A stretch of DNA of 64,000 bases from assembly GCA_016712525.1 (NCBI GenBank), contig JADJQX010000007.1:1674001-1738000 (forward strand), read 5' to 3'. The stretch is from Myxococcales bacterium (GTDB lineage Bacteria > Myxococcota_A > Polyangia > Polyangiales > Polyangiaceae). A program made the translations under genes and the position numbers. A model generated the notes under the pieces. It was not told where the DNA came from. It saw nothing but the letters and a program-made list of their open reading frames with translations, and did no database searches. Shown piece after piece: positions 1 through 7,805 of the stretch (position 1 is the first letter of the stretch; every line of letters begins with the position of its first letter).

Positions 1-915
1 GCAGGCCGCGTCGGACGCCGAGGCATTTCCGAGGACCGGGCGGAGCGCCTCGACGCCCTTCGCCCCGCGAGCCGAAACGAACGCGGCGACGAGCGAGGTC
101 CGCTTGCCCTGACGGAGATCCCCGAAGCGGGGCTTGCCCGTGGTCGCCGTGTCTCCGAAGGTCCCGAGCACGTCGTCGCGGAGCTGAAAGGCCACCCCCA
201 ACGGCGTGGCGAAGGCATCGATCGCGCGTTCTCGGGCGTCGTCGGCGCCCCCGAGCAGGGCCCCCACCGCGAGCGGCCCTCCGACCGTGTAGGCCCCGGT
301 CTTTTTCGCGTGCATGGCCTCGACGTCCGCGAGCACGAGGGCCTCGAGCGGGCGGCGATCGGCACAAACGTCCATGATTTGGCCGAGCACGACCTCGTGC
401 TGCATGTGCGCGAAGCGGCGAGCCGCGCGGAGCTTGTGCTCGGCCGGCACGTCGACCGTGAAGAACGCCTCTTGCGCGAGGGCGCTCGCGAAGTCCCCCG
501 CGAGGATGCCGGTCACGTCCCCGAGGGTCGCGGAGCCGAAGGCGTCCTGGAGCATCTTGTGGACGCTCGGCCCGCCACGCCGAACGAGGTCGCCGTCCAT
601 CCAGTCGTCGTGGGCGAGCAGGTAGACCTGCACGAGCTCCATCGCCAGCGCCGCGCCGAGGACGGCATCGAGGCCCCGCTCTCCTCCGACTCCGTCGTAC
701 CCGAGGGCGACGAGCACGGCGCGCATCCGCTTTCCGCCGCGCGTCCCGAGGGAGTGGAGGGCGTCGGCCACGGCCGCCACGTCGGTGCCGAGGGACCGCT
801 CGCGCGCAAGACCGGCTCCGAGGGATTCGGCGACCGCGCTCTCGACGCGTGGACGAACGGCAGAGGCATAAGCGGCGTAGGCGGAGCGGGGGTTCGTGCG
901 GCTGTCAGGTCCCAT
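1..915 (-). CDS. Polyprenyl (farnesyl/geranylgeranyl) diphosphate synthase, 3' end cut by window edge
   Basis: All-alpha trans-prenyltransferase that condenses IPP with an allylic diphosphate. Visible motifs, numbered from the ATG at 915, are GGKRMR, the first aspartate-rich motif DDWMD (about 103-107, after LVQVYLLAH), and the second motif DDVLGTFGD (about 247-255) followed by TTGKPRFGDLRQGKRT. The DD..GTFGD...TGKP form matches the short-chain FPP/GGPP synthases of actinobacterial type. 305 residues are visible; the C-terminus lies outside the window. An in-frame ATG at 1020 would add 35 residues with no family resemblance, so 915 is preferred, but 1020 has a GAGG upstream and cannot be excluded. 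It is divergent from fni, which makes its substrate pair, so the two form an isoprenoid locus. Chain length cannot be decided from what is visible. Confidence 0.9.
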   Translation of the reverse strand, partial: MGPDSRTNPRSAYAAYASAVRPRVESAVAESLGAGLARERSLGTDVAAVADALHSLGTRGGKRMRAVLVALGYDGVGGERGLDAVLGAALAMELVQVYLLAHDDWMDGDLVRRGGPSVHKMLQDAFGSATLGDVTGILAGDFASALAQEAFFTVDVPAEHKLRAARRFAHMQHEVVLGQIMDVCADRRPLEALVLADVEAMHAKKTGAYTVGGPLAVGALLGGADDARERAIDAFATPLGVAFQLRDDVLGTFGDTATTGKPRFGDLRQGKRTSLVAAFVSARGAKGVEALRPVLGNASASDAAC

Positions 916-1101
916 CGGGCCCTTTCGATGTCCCAAAACGAGACGGGTCGTACCTTCGCATCCAGTCACGGTTCCCCCGTGTGAGCCACGCTGCTTTTCG
1001 TAGGCGGTCGATTGCCCCATGACCTCGGCCGGAAACTAGGGGCGAGCGGTCGGCGTGTCAATCGCCATGGGGAAGACGTTTGTTCAACGATTTCGGGCAC
1101 C

Positions 1102-1117
1102 TTCAAAATATTTTGAA
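1102..1117. promoter_or_regulatory. AT-rich 16-bp perfect palindrome in the isoprenoid divergent intergenic region
   Basis: TTCAAAATATTTTGAA reads the same on both strands and sits in a short AT-rich island in the roughly 370-bp gap between the polyprenyl synthase and fni. The rest of the gap is GC-rich and contains no convincing gene. Position and symmetry fit an operator for a dimeric regulator serving both divergent genes; this is inference and no regulator is encoded next to it. Confidence 0.4.
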
Positions 1118-1287
1118 AATTTGAGAGGATACGAAGCGACCTTCGGGGCTGAACCCGAGACGCGGTGCGGCGAGACGGGCCCCGCGCCCGCGGCCCCCGG
1201 ACGGCATCGAACGGGACGCATCGAACCTCCCCACGCCGCGGACAGTGGGTGGGAGAACCCCCCCGCACACTGCTAAGGCACGACCTC

Positions 1288-2352
1288 ATGAGCGACATCG
1301 GACGGAGGAAACAGGACCACATCGAGCTCTGCGCGACCGAGGACGTCGGCTTTCGCGCGAAGACCACGCTGTTCGAGCAGGTCCGCCTCGTCCACGACGG
1401 CATGCCCGACCTCCACGTCGACGAGGTCGATCCGAGCCTCACGTTGTTCGGAAAGAGGCTCTCGGCGCCCATCGTGATCGCCGCCATGACCGGGGGGACC
1501 GACGAGGCCGGGCGCATCAACCGCGAGCTGTCCTCGATCGCCGAGGAGCGCGGCTACGGCTTCGGCCTCGGGAGCCAGCGCGCCATGATGAAGCGGCCCG
1601 AGACGCGCGGGTCGTTCGCCGTCCGGGACGTCGCCAAGAACGTGCTCCTCCTCGGGAACGTGGGCATCGTGCAGGCCCGCGAGGCGGGCCCCGAAGCGCT
1701 CGAAAAGCTCGTGGCCGACGTCGGCGCCGACGCGCTCTGCGTGCACATGAACCCTGCCATGGAGCTCGTGCAACCCGACGGCGACCGCGATTTCCGCGAC
1801 GGCGCCGCGACCCTCCGTGCGCTCGTGCAAGCGCTCCCCTTCCCCGTCATCGCCAAAGAGACGGGGTCGGGCATCTCACGCGGCCTCGGGCGTCGCCTCC
1901 GCGCGTCGGGGGTGAGGCATGTCGACGTGTCGGGCGCGGGGGGTACGTCGTGGGTGGCCGTCGAGACCAAACGCGCAGCCTCGGCCAACGACGAGCCGTC
2001 GAGGAAGCTCGGAGACGCGCTCTGGGATTGGGGCATCCCGACGGCAGCGAGCGTGCTCGAGGTCGCACCGCTCGGTTTCGAGACCGTGATCGCGACCGGC
2101 GGAGTCAAGACGGGGATGGACGTGGCCAAGGCCGTGGCGCTCGGGGCGACGGCCGCCGGGATCGCGCGCCCGGTGCTCGTCGCCCTCCGGGAGGGCGGTC
2201 GCGCCGGGGCGATCTCCGCCCTCGAGGGCATCGAACGAGAGCTACGCGCCGTGATGCTGCTCACCGGGAGCCGCACGCTCGGCGACCTCCGACGCGCGCG
2301 ACGTGTGCTGACCGGAGAGCTGCGAACCTGGGCCGAGTCGGCCGACACGTGA
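1288..2352 (+). CDS. fni: Isopentenyl-diphosphate delta-isomerase, type 2 (FMN-dependent)
   Basis: Interconverts IPP and DMAPP using reduced FMN in a TIM barrel. The 354-residue length is normal for the family. Diagnostic stretches are MTGGT near 65, FGLGSQRAMM, HMNPAMELVQPDGDRDF, KETGSGIS (usually K-E-x-G-x-G-I-S), VDVSGAGGTSW and the phosphate-binding ATGGVKTGMD. The ATG at 1288 follows AAGG about 10 bases upstream; longer in-frame extensions encode low-complexity sequence and are not supported. Type 2 isomerase in Myxococcota usually accompanies the mevalonate pathway. The divergent neighbour is a polyprenyl diphosphate synthase. Confidence 0.95.
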   Translation: MSDIGRRKQDHIELCATEDVGFRAKTTLFEQVRLVHDGMPDLHVDEVDPSLTLFGKRLSAPIVIAAMTGGTDEAGRINRELSSIAEERGYGFGLGSQRAMMKRPETRGSFAVRDVAKNVLLLGNVGIVQAREAGPEALEKLVADVGADALCVHMNPAMELVQPDGDRDFRDGAATLRALVQALPFPVIAKETGSGISRGLGRRLRASGVRHVDVSGAGGTSWVAVETKRAASANDEPSRKLGDALWDWGIPTAASVLEVAPLGFETVIATGGVKTGMDVAKAVALGATAAGIARPVLVALREGGRAGAISALEGIERELRAVMLLTGSRTLGDLRRARRVLTGELRTWAESADT

Positions 2353-2396
2353 CGAAGAGGCACGAACGGGAAGCGCGGCGCGATGCGCCACGGGGC

Positions 2397-2425
2397 TTGT
2401 ATCTTCGCGAAAACTTGTCGATTAT
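2397..2425 (+). promoter_or_regulatory. Possible sigma-70-type promoter for the response regulator-trpF pair
   Basis: TTGTAT (2397-2402) and GATTAT (2420-2425) are 17 bp apart in an AT-rich island that stands out from its surroundings. The -35 match is 3/6 and the -10 match 4/6. The implied start point would leave a leader of only a few bases before the ATG at 2438. Based on sequence only. Confidence 0.35.
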
Positions 2426-2437
2426 TTCGCGCGCCCG

Positions 2438-2842
2438 ATGAGCGACCCCTTGCGCTGCCTTGTCGTCGAAGACTCTCCGATGATGCGGCAGCTCCTCATT
2501 TTTGCGCTCTCGCGCGTGCGAGGGCTCCAGATCGTCGAAGCCGTCGATGGCGTCGACGCTCTGCGAAAGCTCGCCACCTTGCGCTTCGACCTCGTCCTCA
2601 CGGACGTGAACATGCCCATCATGGACGGGCTCAAGCTCGTGCATCGCATCCGCTCGGACGCGACCCACAAGGACGTCCCGATCGTGATCATCACGACCGA
2701 AGGCGCCGAGGCCGATCGCAAGCGCGCCCTCGATCTCGGGGCCAACGCCTACGTCGTGAAGCCGATCCAAGCCCCGGCCGTGATCGCCCTCGCCGAGCGC
2801 CTCCTCGGCCTCCGCCCCCACGCGCCTCCCGAAGCTCCGTGA
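2438..2842 (+). CDS. Single-domain response regulator (CheY-like receiver)
   Basis: A 134-residue protein that is almost entirely receiver domain. It has the acidic pair at the end of beta-1 (VVEDSP), the phosphoacceptor Asp in LTDVNMPIMDG, the Thr pair in IITTEGAE and the conserved Lys in YVVKPIQ. There is no output domain, so it should act by protein-protein contact or in a phosphorelay. No histidine kinase lies in the window. Its TGA overlaps the GTG of trpF by four bases (GTGA), so the two are probably translationally coupled; a functional link to tryptophan synthesis is not obvious. Confidence 0.93.
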   Translation: MSDPLRCLVVEDSPMMRQLLIFALSRVRGLQIVEAVDGVDALRKLATLRFDLVLTDVNMPIMDGLKLVHRIRSDATHKDVPIVIITTEGAEADRKRALDLGANAYVVKPIQAPAVIALAERLLGLRPHAPPEAP

Positions 2843-3453
2843 GCGCGCCGTACGTCAAGGTCTGCGGAATCACGCGCGTCGAGGACGCCGACGTGTGCCT
2901 GTCGCTCGGGGTCGCGTCGATCGGGCTGAACTTCATCCCCGAGAGCCCGCGGTGCGTCTCCTTCGAGGTGGCGCGGGCGATCGCGGCCCACGTCGGCGAT
3001 CGTGCGCTCGTGGTCGGTGTGGTGCGCGACCTCTCGGCCGACGAGGCGCGCGGGCTTCGGGACGCGGTCCCGCTCGGGTGCCTGCAGCTCCACGGTGACG
3101 AGCCGAAGGAGGTCGTGTCGGCGCTCCTCCCACACGCGTACAAAGCCTTTCGTATCGGGACGTTGGACGACGTCGAGCGGGCCGCGAGCTACCCTGGCGA
3201 GTACCTGCTCGTCGACGCGAAGGTCGAAGGCATGCTCGGGGGCACGGGCCAGCGCGTCGACCTCTCGCTCGTCGCGGGCCTCGCGCGGTCGAGGAAGCTC
3301 ACGCTGGCTGGAGGGCTCACCGCCGAGAACGTCCACGAGGCCATCGTCCGTGTGTCCCCCTATTGCGTGGACGTCGCGAGCGGCGTCGAGCGCTCTCCTG
3401 GAGTCAAAGACGCCGACAAAATCGCTGCGTTCGTCCGCGCGACGCGGGCCTGA
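2839..3453 (+). CDS. trpF: Phosphoribosylanthranilate isomerase
   Basis: Catalyses the Amadori rearrangement of N-(5'-phosphoribosyl)anthranilate in tryptophan synthesis. The 204-residue protein shows the family signatures in order: VKVCGIT with the catalytic Cys near the N-terminus, SIGLNFIPESPRCVS, LQLHGDE, LLVDAK with the catalytic Asp, GGTGQRVD, LAGGLTAENV and DVASGVERSPGVKD. The start is the GTG overlapping the stop of the receiver gene. No other trp gene is in the window, so it is an isolated pathway gene here. It converges on gshA over a 33-bp gap. Confidence 0.95.
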   Translation: MSAPYVKVCGITRVEDADVCLSLGVASIGLNFIPESPRCVSFEVARAIAAHVGDRALVVGVVRDLSADEARGLRDAVPLGCLQLHGDEPKEVVSALLPHAYKAFRIGTLDDVERAASYPGEYLLVDAKVEGMLGGTGQRVDLSLVAGLARSRKLTLAGGLTAENVHEAIVRVSPYCVDVASGVERSPGVKDADKIAAFVRATRA

Positions 3454-3486
3454 GCGGGCGGCCTCGAACCGCCACGAACGAAAGCG

Positions 3487-4854
3487 TCACGCGCCGCGCA
3501 GCGAGAAGGCGGTGCGACGCACGATCTCGCGACGACGCGCCTCGTCGCCCTCCGGAAGCCCCGCGAGCAGGACGTCGGCCGGGGACTCGCCCCGGGAGAC
3601 GAGCTCCTCGAGCGGGCGGAGCACGGCGGTCTCGTCCACGCCTCCGACGACGACCGCACGCCGCGAGAGGCCGCCTTTGGCGATCGCGACCACGTCCTCG
3701 GCCAAGCGGCGCAACGTGCCTCCACGGAACGGCGCGTCGAGGCCGAGCCGCCAGACGTCGGCGCGGACACGGGTCGCCTCCTCGAGGGTGTGATCGCGCA
3801 CCAAGTCCCACGCCGCGGCGAGCGCGGTCTCGTCGTAGTAGAGGCCGATGTAGAGCGCCGCGAGGGCCGGCGACATGAGCTCCGACTGCGCGTCGGCCGA
3901 GCGGATCTCGAGCGTCCGCTTGAGGCGCACCTCGGGGAAGAGCGTGTTCAAGTGGGTCGTGTAGTCGCCCATGGTGGCCTTGTGGCCCTCGAACCCGTCG
4001 GTCATGAACGACCGGAAGGTCTGCCCCGTGTTCTCGATGCGCTTGCCGTCCCGCTTGAACATGAACATGGGCACGTCGAGCGCCCACTCGACGTAGTCGC
4101 GGTAGCCGGCGCCCTCTTTCCAGACGTTCGGCACGAGGCCGCTCCGATCGGGATCGACGTCGAGCCACACCTTCGCGCGGAAGCTCTTTCCCCCGAAGGG
4201 CGCGCCCTCGTAGAAGGGGCTGTTCGCGAACATCGCGGCGGTGACGGGCGCGAGCGCGAGGCCGACCCGGAGCTTCCGCATCGCGTCCTCTTCCGACGCG
4301 TAGTCGTAGTTGGCTTGGACCGTCGACGTGCGCAACATCATGTCGAGGGCGTGGCCCCCCCGCTTCGGGAGGTACTCCCGCATGACGCCATACCGGAGCT
4401 TCGGGACGAAGGTGTAGTCTGCACGCTTTGCGAACGGCTGGAACCCGAGCCCGAGCCACGTGATGCCGAGCTTCTCGGACACGGGAGCGATGTCGGCGAG
4501 GTGCGCGCGGAGCTCGTGAGCGATGGCGTGCGCCGACGGGAGCGGGGCGCCGGACAGCTCGAGCTGGCTGCCGGGCTCGAGCGTGATCGAGGCGCCGTCT
4601 TTCGTGAGGGCGAGGAGCGGGCCGCCCTCGTACTCGCGCTCCTCGTGCCACCCTTTGGACGCGAGATCGTGAAGGATGGACGCGACACCGCCGCGCGGCC
4701 CGTCGTACGGCACCGTGCTCAAGTCATCGAAAACACCCGGCTTTTCGGCCTCGGCCCCGCAGAGGAACGCGCTCTTCGGCTTCTCCGCCGCGACGAACGG
4801 CTCGAGCAGATCGGAAGCGCTGGTGATCGGGCGGTCGTCGGTCGCGTCGGCCAA
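3487..4854 (-). CDS. gshA: Glutamate-cysteine ligase, plant/alphaproteobacterial (GCS2) type
   Basis: Forms gamma-glutamylcysteine from Glu, Cys and ATP, the first step of glutathione-type thiol synthesis. The 455 residues fit this class. Recognisable stretches are KSAFLCGAEAEKPGV, the acidic ITLEPGSQLELSGAPL, WLGLGFQPFAKR, YDYASEEDAMRKL, NSPFYEG, DYVEWALDVPMFMF and RLKRTLEIRSAD. The start is a TTG: an in-frame TGA lies just upstream, and GGAG sits seven bases before the TTG. No glutathione synthetase gene is adjacent. Confidence 0.9.
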   Translation of the reverse strand: MADATDDRPITSASDLLEPFVAAEKPKSAFLCGAEAEKPGVFDDLSTVPYDGPRGGVASILHDLASKGWHEEREYEGGPLLALTKDGASITLEPGSQLELSGAPLPSAHAIAHELRAHLADIAPVSEKLGITWLGLGFQPFAKRADYTFVPKLRYGVMREYLPKRGGHALDMMLRTSTVQANYDYASEEDAMRKLRVGLALAPVTAAMFANSPFYEGAPFGGKSFRAKVWLDVDPDRSGLVPNVWKEGAGYRDYVEWALDVPMFMFKRDGKRIENTGQTFRSFMTDGFEGHKATMGDYTTHLNTLFPEVRLKRTLEIRSADAQSELMSPALAALYIGLYYDETALAAAWDLVRDHTLEEATRVRADVWRLGLDAPFRGGTLRRLAEDVVAIAKGGLSRRAVVVGGVDETAVLRPLEELVSRGESPADVLLAGLPEGDEARRREIVRRTAFSLRGA

Positions 4855-4985
4855 GGTCGTTCTCCATCACGTCGCGCGGACCTGCGCGAGACACTTCCTT
4901 ATCAGAAGGGCCACACGCTCGCATCCGGTTTCGGGCGCGTAAGGAGAGCATGTAAGGCCGAGCTAGGACCGCCTCTTGCCCGCCG

Positions 4986-7805
4986 TCAGGTGCGCGCGCT
5001 CTTCGGGATGGGCGCGCGCGCCGTGACCTTGCGGTCGAAGAAGCGGACACGACGCACGAGCAGGTCGAGCAGGTAGACCACGATCGCCGCCACGATGAAG
5101 CGAGGCCAGAGATCTTGGTGGTAGCGGATCGTCTCGCCGGCCGGGTCGAACACCACCTTGGGCTCGGGCGAGAGCGCTCCGCCCGTGACCTCGGCCGCGC
5201 GACGAAGCGTGACCGTGTCCGGCGCGAGGGCGAGATACTCACGCGGGTAGGGGTTCGTGACGTGGCCGAAGCTCTCGGCGACCTGCACCGACTTGACTCC
5301 GCCCTTCCCGTCCTCGACGTCGCGCTCGAGCGACGCGTGCAAGAGGAACGAGCCGAAACGCTCGATCGGGAAATCCGATTCGTAGCGCCCAGGGGCCGTC
5401 TGTTTCATCGGGAGGGTCTTTTTCTCGCCCGAAGGCTGAGGCCCCACCACGGTGAGCTTCGCGTCGAGCCCGTTCTGGAAGCGATCGTCGCCGCCGATGG
5501 CGTCGATGTGGGCGCGCACGTGCCCGGTCGCCGGGTCGATCTCCGCCTTCATGTCGAGCTGTTGGCGCTTCTTCTGGCGCATGTGCTCGCGAACGAGCTG
5601 ACCCCAGAACTGGCCGTAGCCGGGCCACTTGAGCCACTCCACGGCCCAGAGGTTCTTCACGTCGCTCGTCCACGCGAGCGCCCACCCGAGGCCGGCGTGC
5701 CAGCGGGCCAAGATGGGCTCTCCCACCTCGGACTGGAGCAGCTCCTGCGCGGGCGGGGGCTTCATCTTGGTCGCCACGTAGCCGTGGAGGAACGGGGCCG
5801 AGCCGAGGTCGATGCCGCGCATGAAGTCGGCCGAGGTGACGACCTTCGGCTGGAAGTACTCTTCGACGGCCGCGGATCGCGAGACCATCTCGGTCTCGCG
5901 CGTAAACACACGGGGGAGCTGCTGGGCGTCGAGGACCTTGTAGAAGCGGCCTCCTCCGAGGTCGGAGATCATCCGCAAGAGGCCTTCGTCGACCCCCGAG
6001 CCGAGCCCGATGCTCGTGACCGTCATGCCCTCGGCCGCCATGGCCTGCACGAGATCACGAATGCCGTTCTGCGGGGCCTGTCCGTCCGTGAGGAGAATGA
6101 CGTGCTTTTTCCGCGCGCGCGTCACGCTGAGCGACTGGTACGCGGCGTCGAGCGCGCTGAAGATCTCGGTGCCGCCGCCGGGCTGGATCCGGGCGATGTC
6201 GCCCTGGATACGCGCGCGGTGCTTGGCGGGTGTCATGCGCACGACGCGGGTGGGAGACGAGTCGAACGCGATGACCTCGATGAGGTCGTCGCCCGAGAGC
6301 GTGTCCGCCGTAGCCTTCGCGGCCGCCTTCGCCATCTCGAGCGGCATGCCGCTCATCGAGCCGGAGCGATCGATGACGAGCGACATGGCGACCTGGGGCT
6401 CGTCGCGGCGCTTCTCGGCGTCCATGCGCACCGGCAAGACCCGCTCGATCGTCGTGTGGTACCAGCCGCCGAGGCCGTACCCGCTCTCGCCGCCGGCGAA
6501 GAGGAAACCTCCGCCGAGGTCGCGGACGTAGCTCTCGATGGCGTCTTGTTGGGTCATGCTCACGGCCTCGGCCGGAGCGTCCGACAGGATGACGAAGTCG
6601 AAGCGCTCGAGCTCGCGGATGCTCGAGGGCATCTCACGTGGACCGCGCACCTCGACGTCGAGCTCTTGCGCCGAGAGGGCGCTCGAGAGGTAGCTCGCGC
6701 GCGAGGGGTTCCCCTCGACGTAGAGGACCGAGGGGCGACCAGGCACGGCGACCGCGACCGAGACCCCGTTGTTCTCCTTGAACCGGTCCTCGGCCATCTC
6801 CGACAGCTCGAGCTGGTAGGTGACCTCGCCGGCGACGCGCACCACGCTCTTGAACGTGACGTCGTTCTCGCCTTGAAGGAGGTCTACCGTGCGCACGCCG
6901 TCGAGGCCGTTGATCGCCTCGCCCTGCTTGAGCACCGCCTTCACCTTCTGCGCGCGGCTCGAGAAGATGGCCGCGTGGAGGTTGAACGGCTCGCCGACGC
7001 GCACCTTGTCGGGTACGCGCAGCTCGCGGAGGGCCACTTCGCCCGGGACCGGACGACTATACGGGATCGTATAGAGCTTCACGCCGAAGTCGTGGGCCCG
7101 GTTCGCCTCGGCGAGCACGTCCCCGTCGGTCTGGACGCCGTCCGACAAGAGCACGGCGCGACGGAGCATGCCTGCCGGGTAGAGGCCGTACGCGAGCTGG
7201 AGGGCGCTCGCGAGATCGCTGGCCGCGCCGAGGCCTTTGCGGTCCTTGTCCTTCTTCGGATCGCCCGTGGCCGCGGCCTCGTGGCGTTCGATCTTCGGGG
7301 CGGAGGGCGTGGCTTCGTCGAGCGGGACGACGCGAGGGCGCTTCGCGAAGGTGACGACGCGCACGAGGTCGTCTTTGCCCTTCGCCTTGATGCCCTTGTC
7401 TATCTCGGCGCGCGCGTCCTCGAGGGCCGCGTCGGGGACCGACTCGGAGACGTCCACGAGGTAGACCGTGCAGATCTTCTGGGTCGTCGCCGTGCGCGCG
7501 AGCCGCGAGAGGCCGAGCGCCAGGAGCGCGACGAACGCGACGCGGAGCAGCACCGAGAGCACGCGCTGCACCATCGGCAGATCCGCGAGGCTCTTCCCCA
7601 CGACCCACATGAAGTAGGGCGCGAGGAGGGCGAGCCCGAGCATCTTCGGCGAGAGCAGCTCGTAGTCGACGCCGGCCCGCGACCACGTCAGCGTGGGCCC
7701 ACGCGAGAGCACGAAGCGCTCGTACAGGACGACCAACGCGACGAGGAGCGAGAGGACGAAGCCCGCCCACGCGGCCTTCTTGAGCTTGTCGGAGCGGGCG
7801 CTCAT
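4986..7805 (-). CDS. Large membrane protein with two VWA domains flanking a class I amidotransferase-like domain (Bat family)
   Basis: 939 residues. Three N-terminal membrane segments (about 11-30, 54-72, 83-103) are followed by a VWA domain with MIDAS motif DVSES (118-122), a middle Rossmann-like region (PSVLYVEGNPSRASYL ... GGGFLFAGGESGYGLGG) resembling the glutamine amidotransferase-like fold, a second VWA with DRSGSM (479-484), an extended beta-rich region and a C-terminal membrane segment before a basic tail. Such proteins occur at the end of MoxR-Bat operons and are presumed envelope assembly or stress factors assisted by the MoxR ATPase. The ATG overlaps the upstream VWA gene's stop (ATGA), which fixes the start. 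No catalytic Cys of a true amidotransferase is evident, so that domain is probably structural. Confidence 0.85.
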   Translation of the reverse strand: MSARSDKLKKAAWAGFVLSLLVALVVLYERFVLSRGPTLTWSRAGVDYELLSPKMLGLALLAPYFMWVVGKSLADLPMVQRVLSVLLRVAFVALLALGLSRLARTATTQKICTVYLVDVSESVPDAALEDARAEIDKGIKAKGKDDLVRVVTFAKRPRVVPLDEATPSAPKIERHEAAATGDPKKDKDRKGLGAASDLASALQLAYGLYPAGMLRRAVLLSDGVQTDGDVLAEANRAHDFGVKLYTIPYSRPVPGEVALRELRVPDKVRVGEPFNLHAAIFSSRAQKVKAVLKQGEAINGLDGVRTVDLLQGENDVTFKSVVRVAGEVTYQLELSEMAEDRFKENNGVSVAVAVPGRPSVLYVEGNPSRASYLSSALSAQELDVEVRGPREMPSSIRELERFDFVILSDAPAEAVSMTQQDAIESYVRDLGGGFLFAGGESGYGLGGWYHTTIERVLPVRMDAEKRRDEPQVAMSLVIDRSGSMSGMPLEMAKAAAKATADTLSGDDLIEVIAFDSSPTRVVRMTPAKHRARIQGDIARIQPGGGTEIFSALDAAYQSLSVTRARKKHVILLTDGQAPQNGIRDLVQAMAAEGMTVTSIGLGSGVDEGLLRMISDLGGGRFYKVLDAQQLPRVFTRETEMVSRSAAVEEYFQPKVVTSADFMRGIDLGSAPFLHGYVATKMKPPPAQELLQSEVGEPILARWHAGLGWALAWTSDVKNLWAVEWLKWPGYGQFWGQLVREHMRQKKRQQLDMKAEIDPATGHVRAHIDAIGGDDRFQNGLDAKLTVVGPQPSGEKKTLPMKQTAPGRYESDFPIERFGSFLLHASLERDVEDGKGGVKSVQVAESFGHVTNPYPREYLALAPDTVTLRRAAEVTGGALSPEPKVVFDPAGETIRYHQDLWPRFIVAAIVVYLLDLLVRRVRFFDRKVTARAPIPKSART

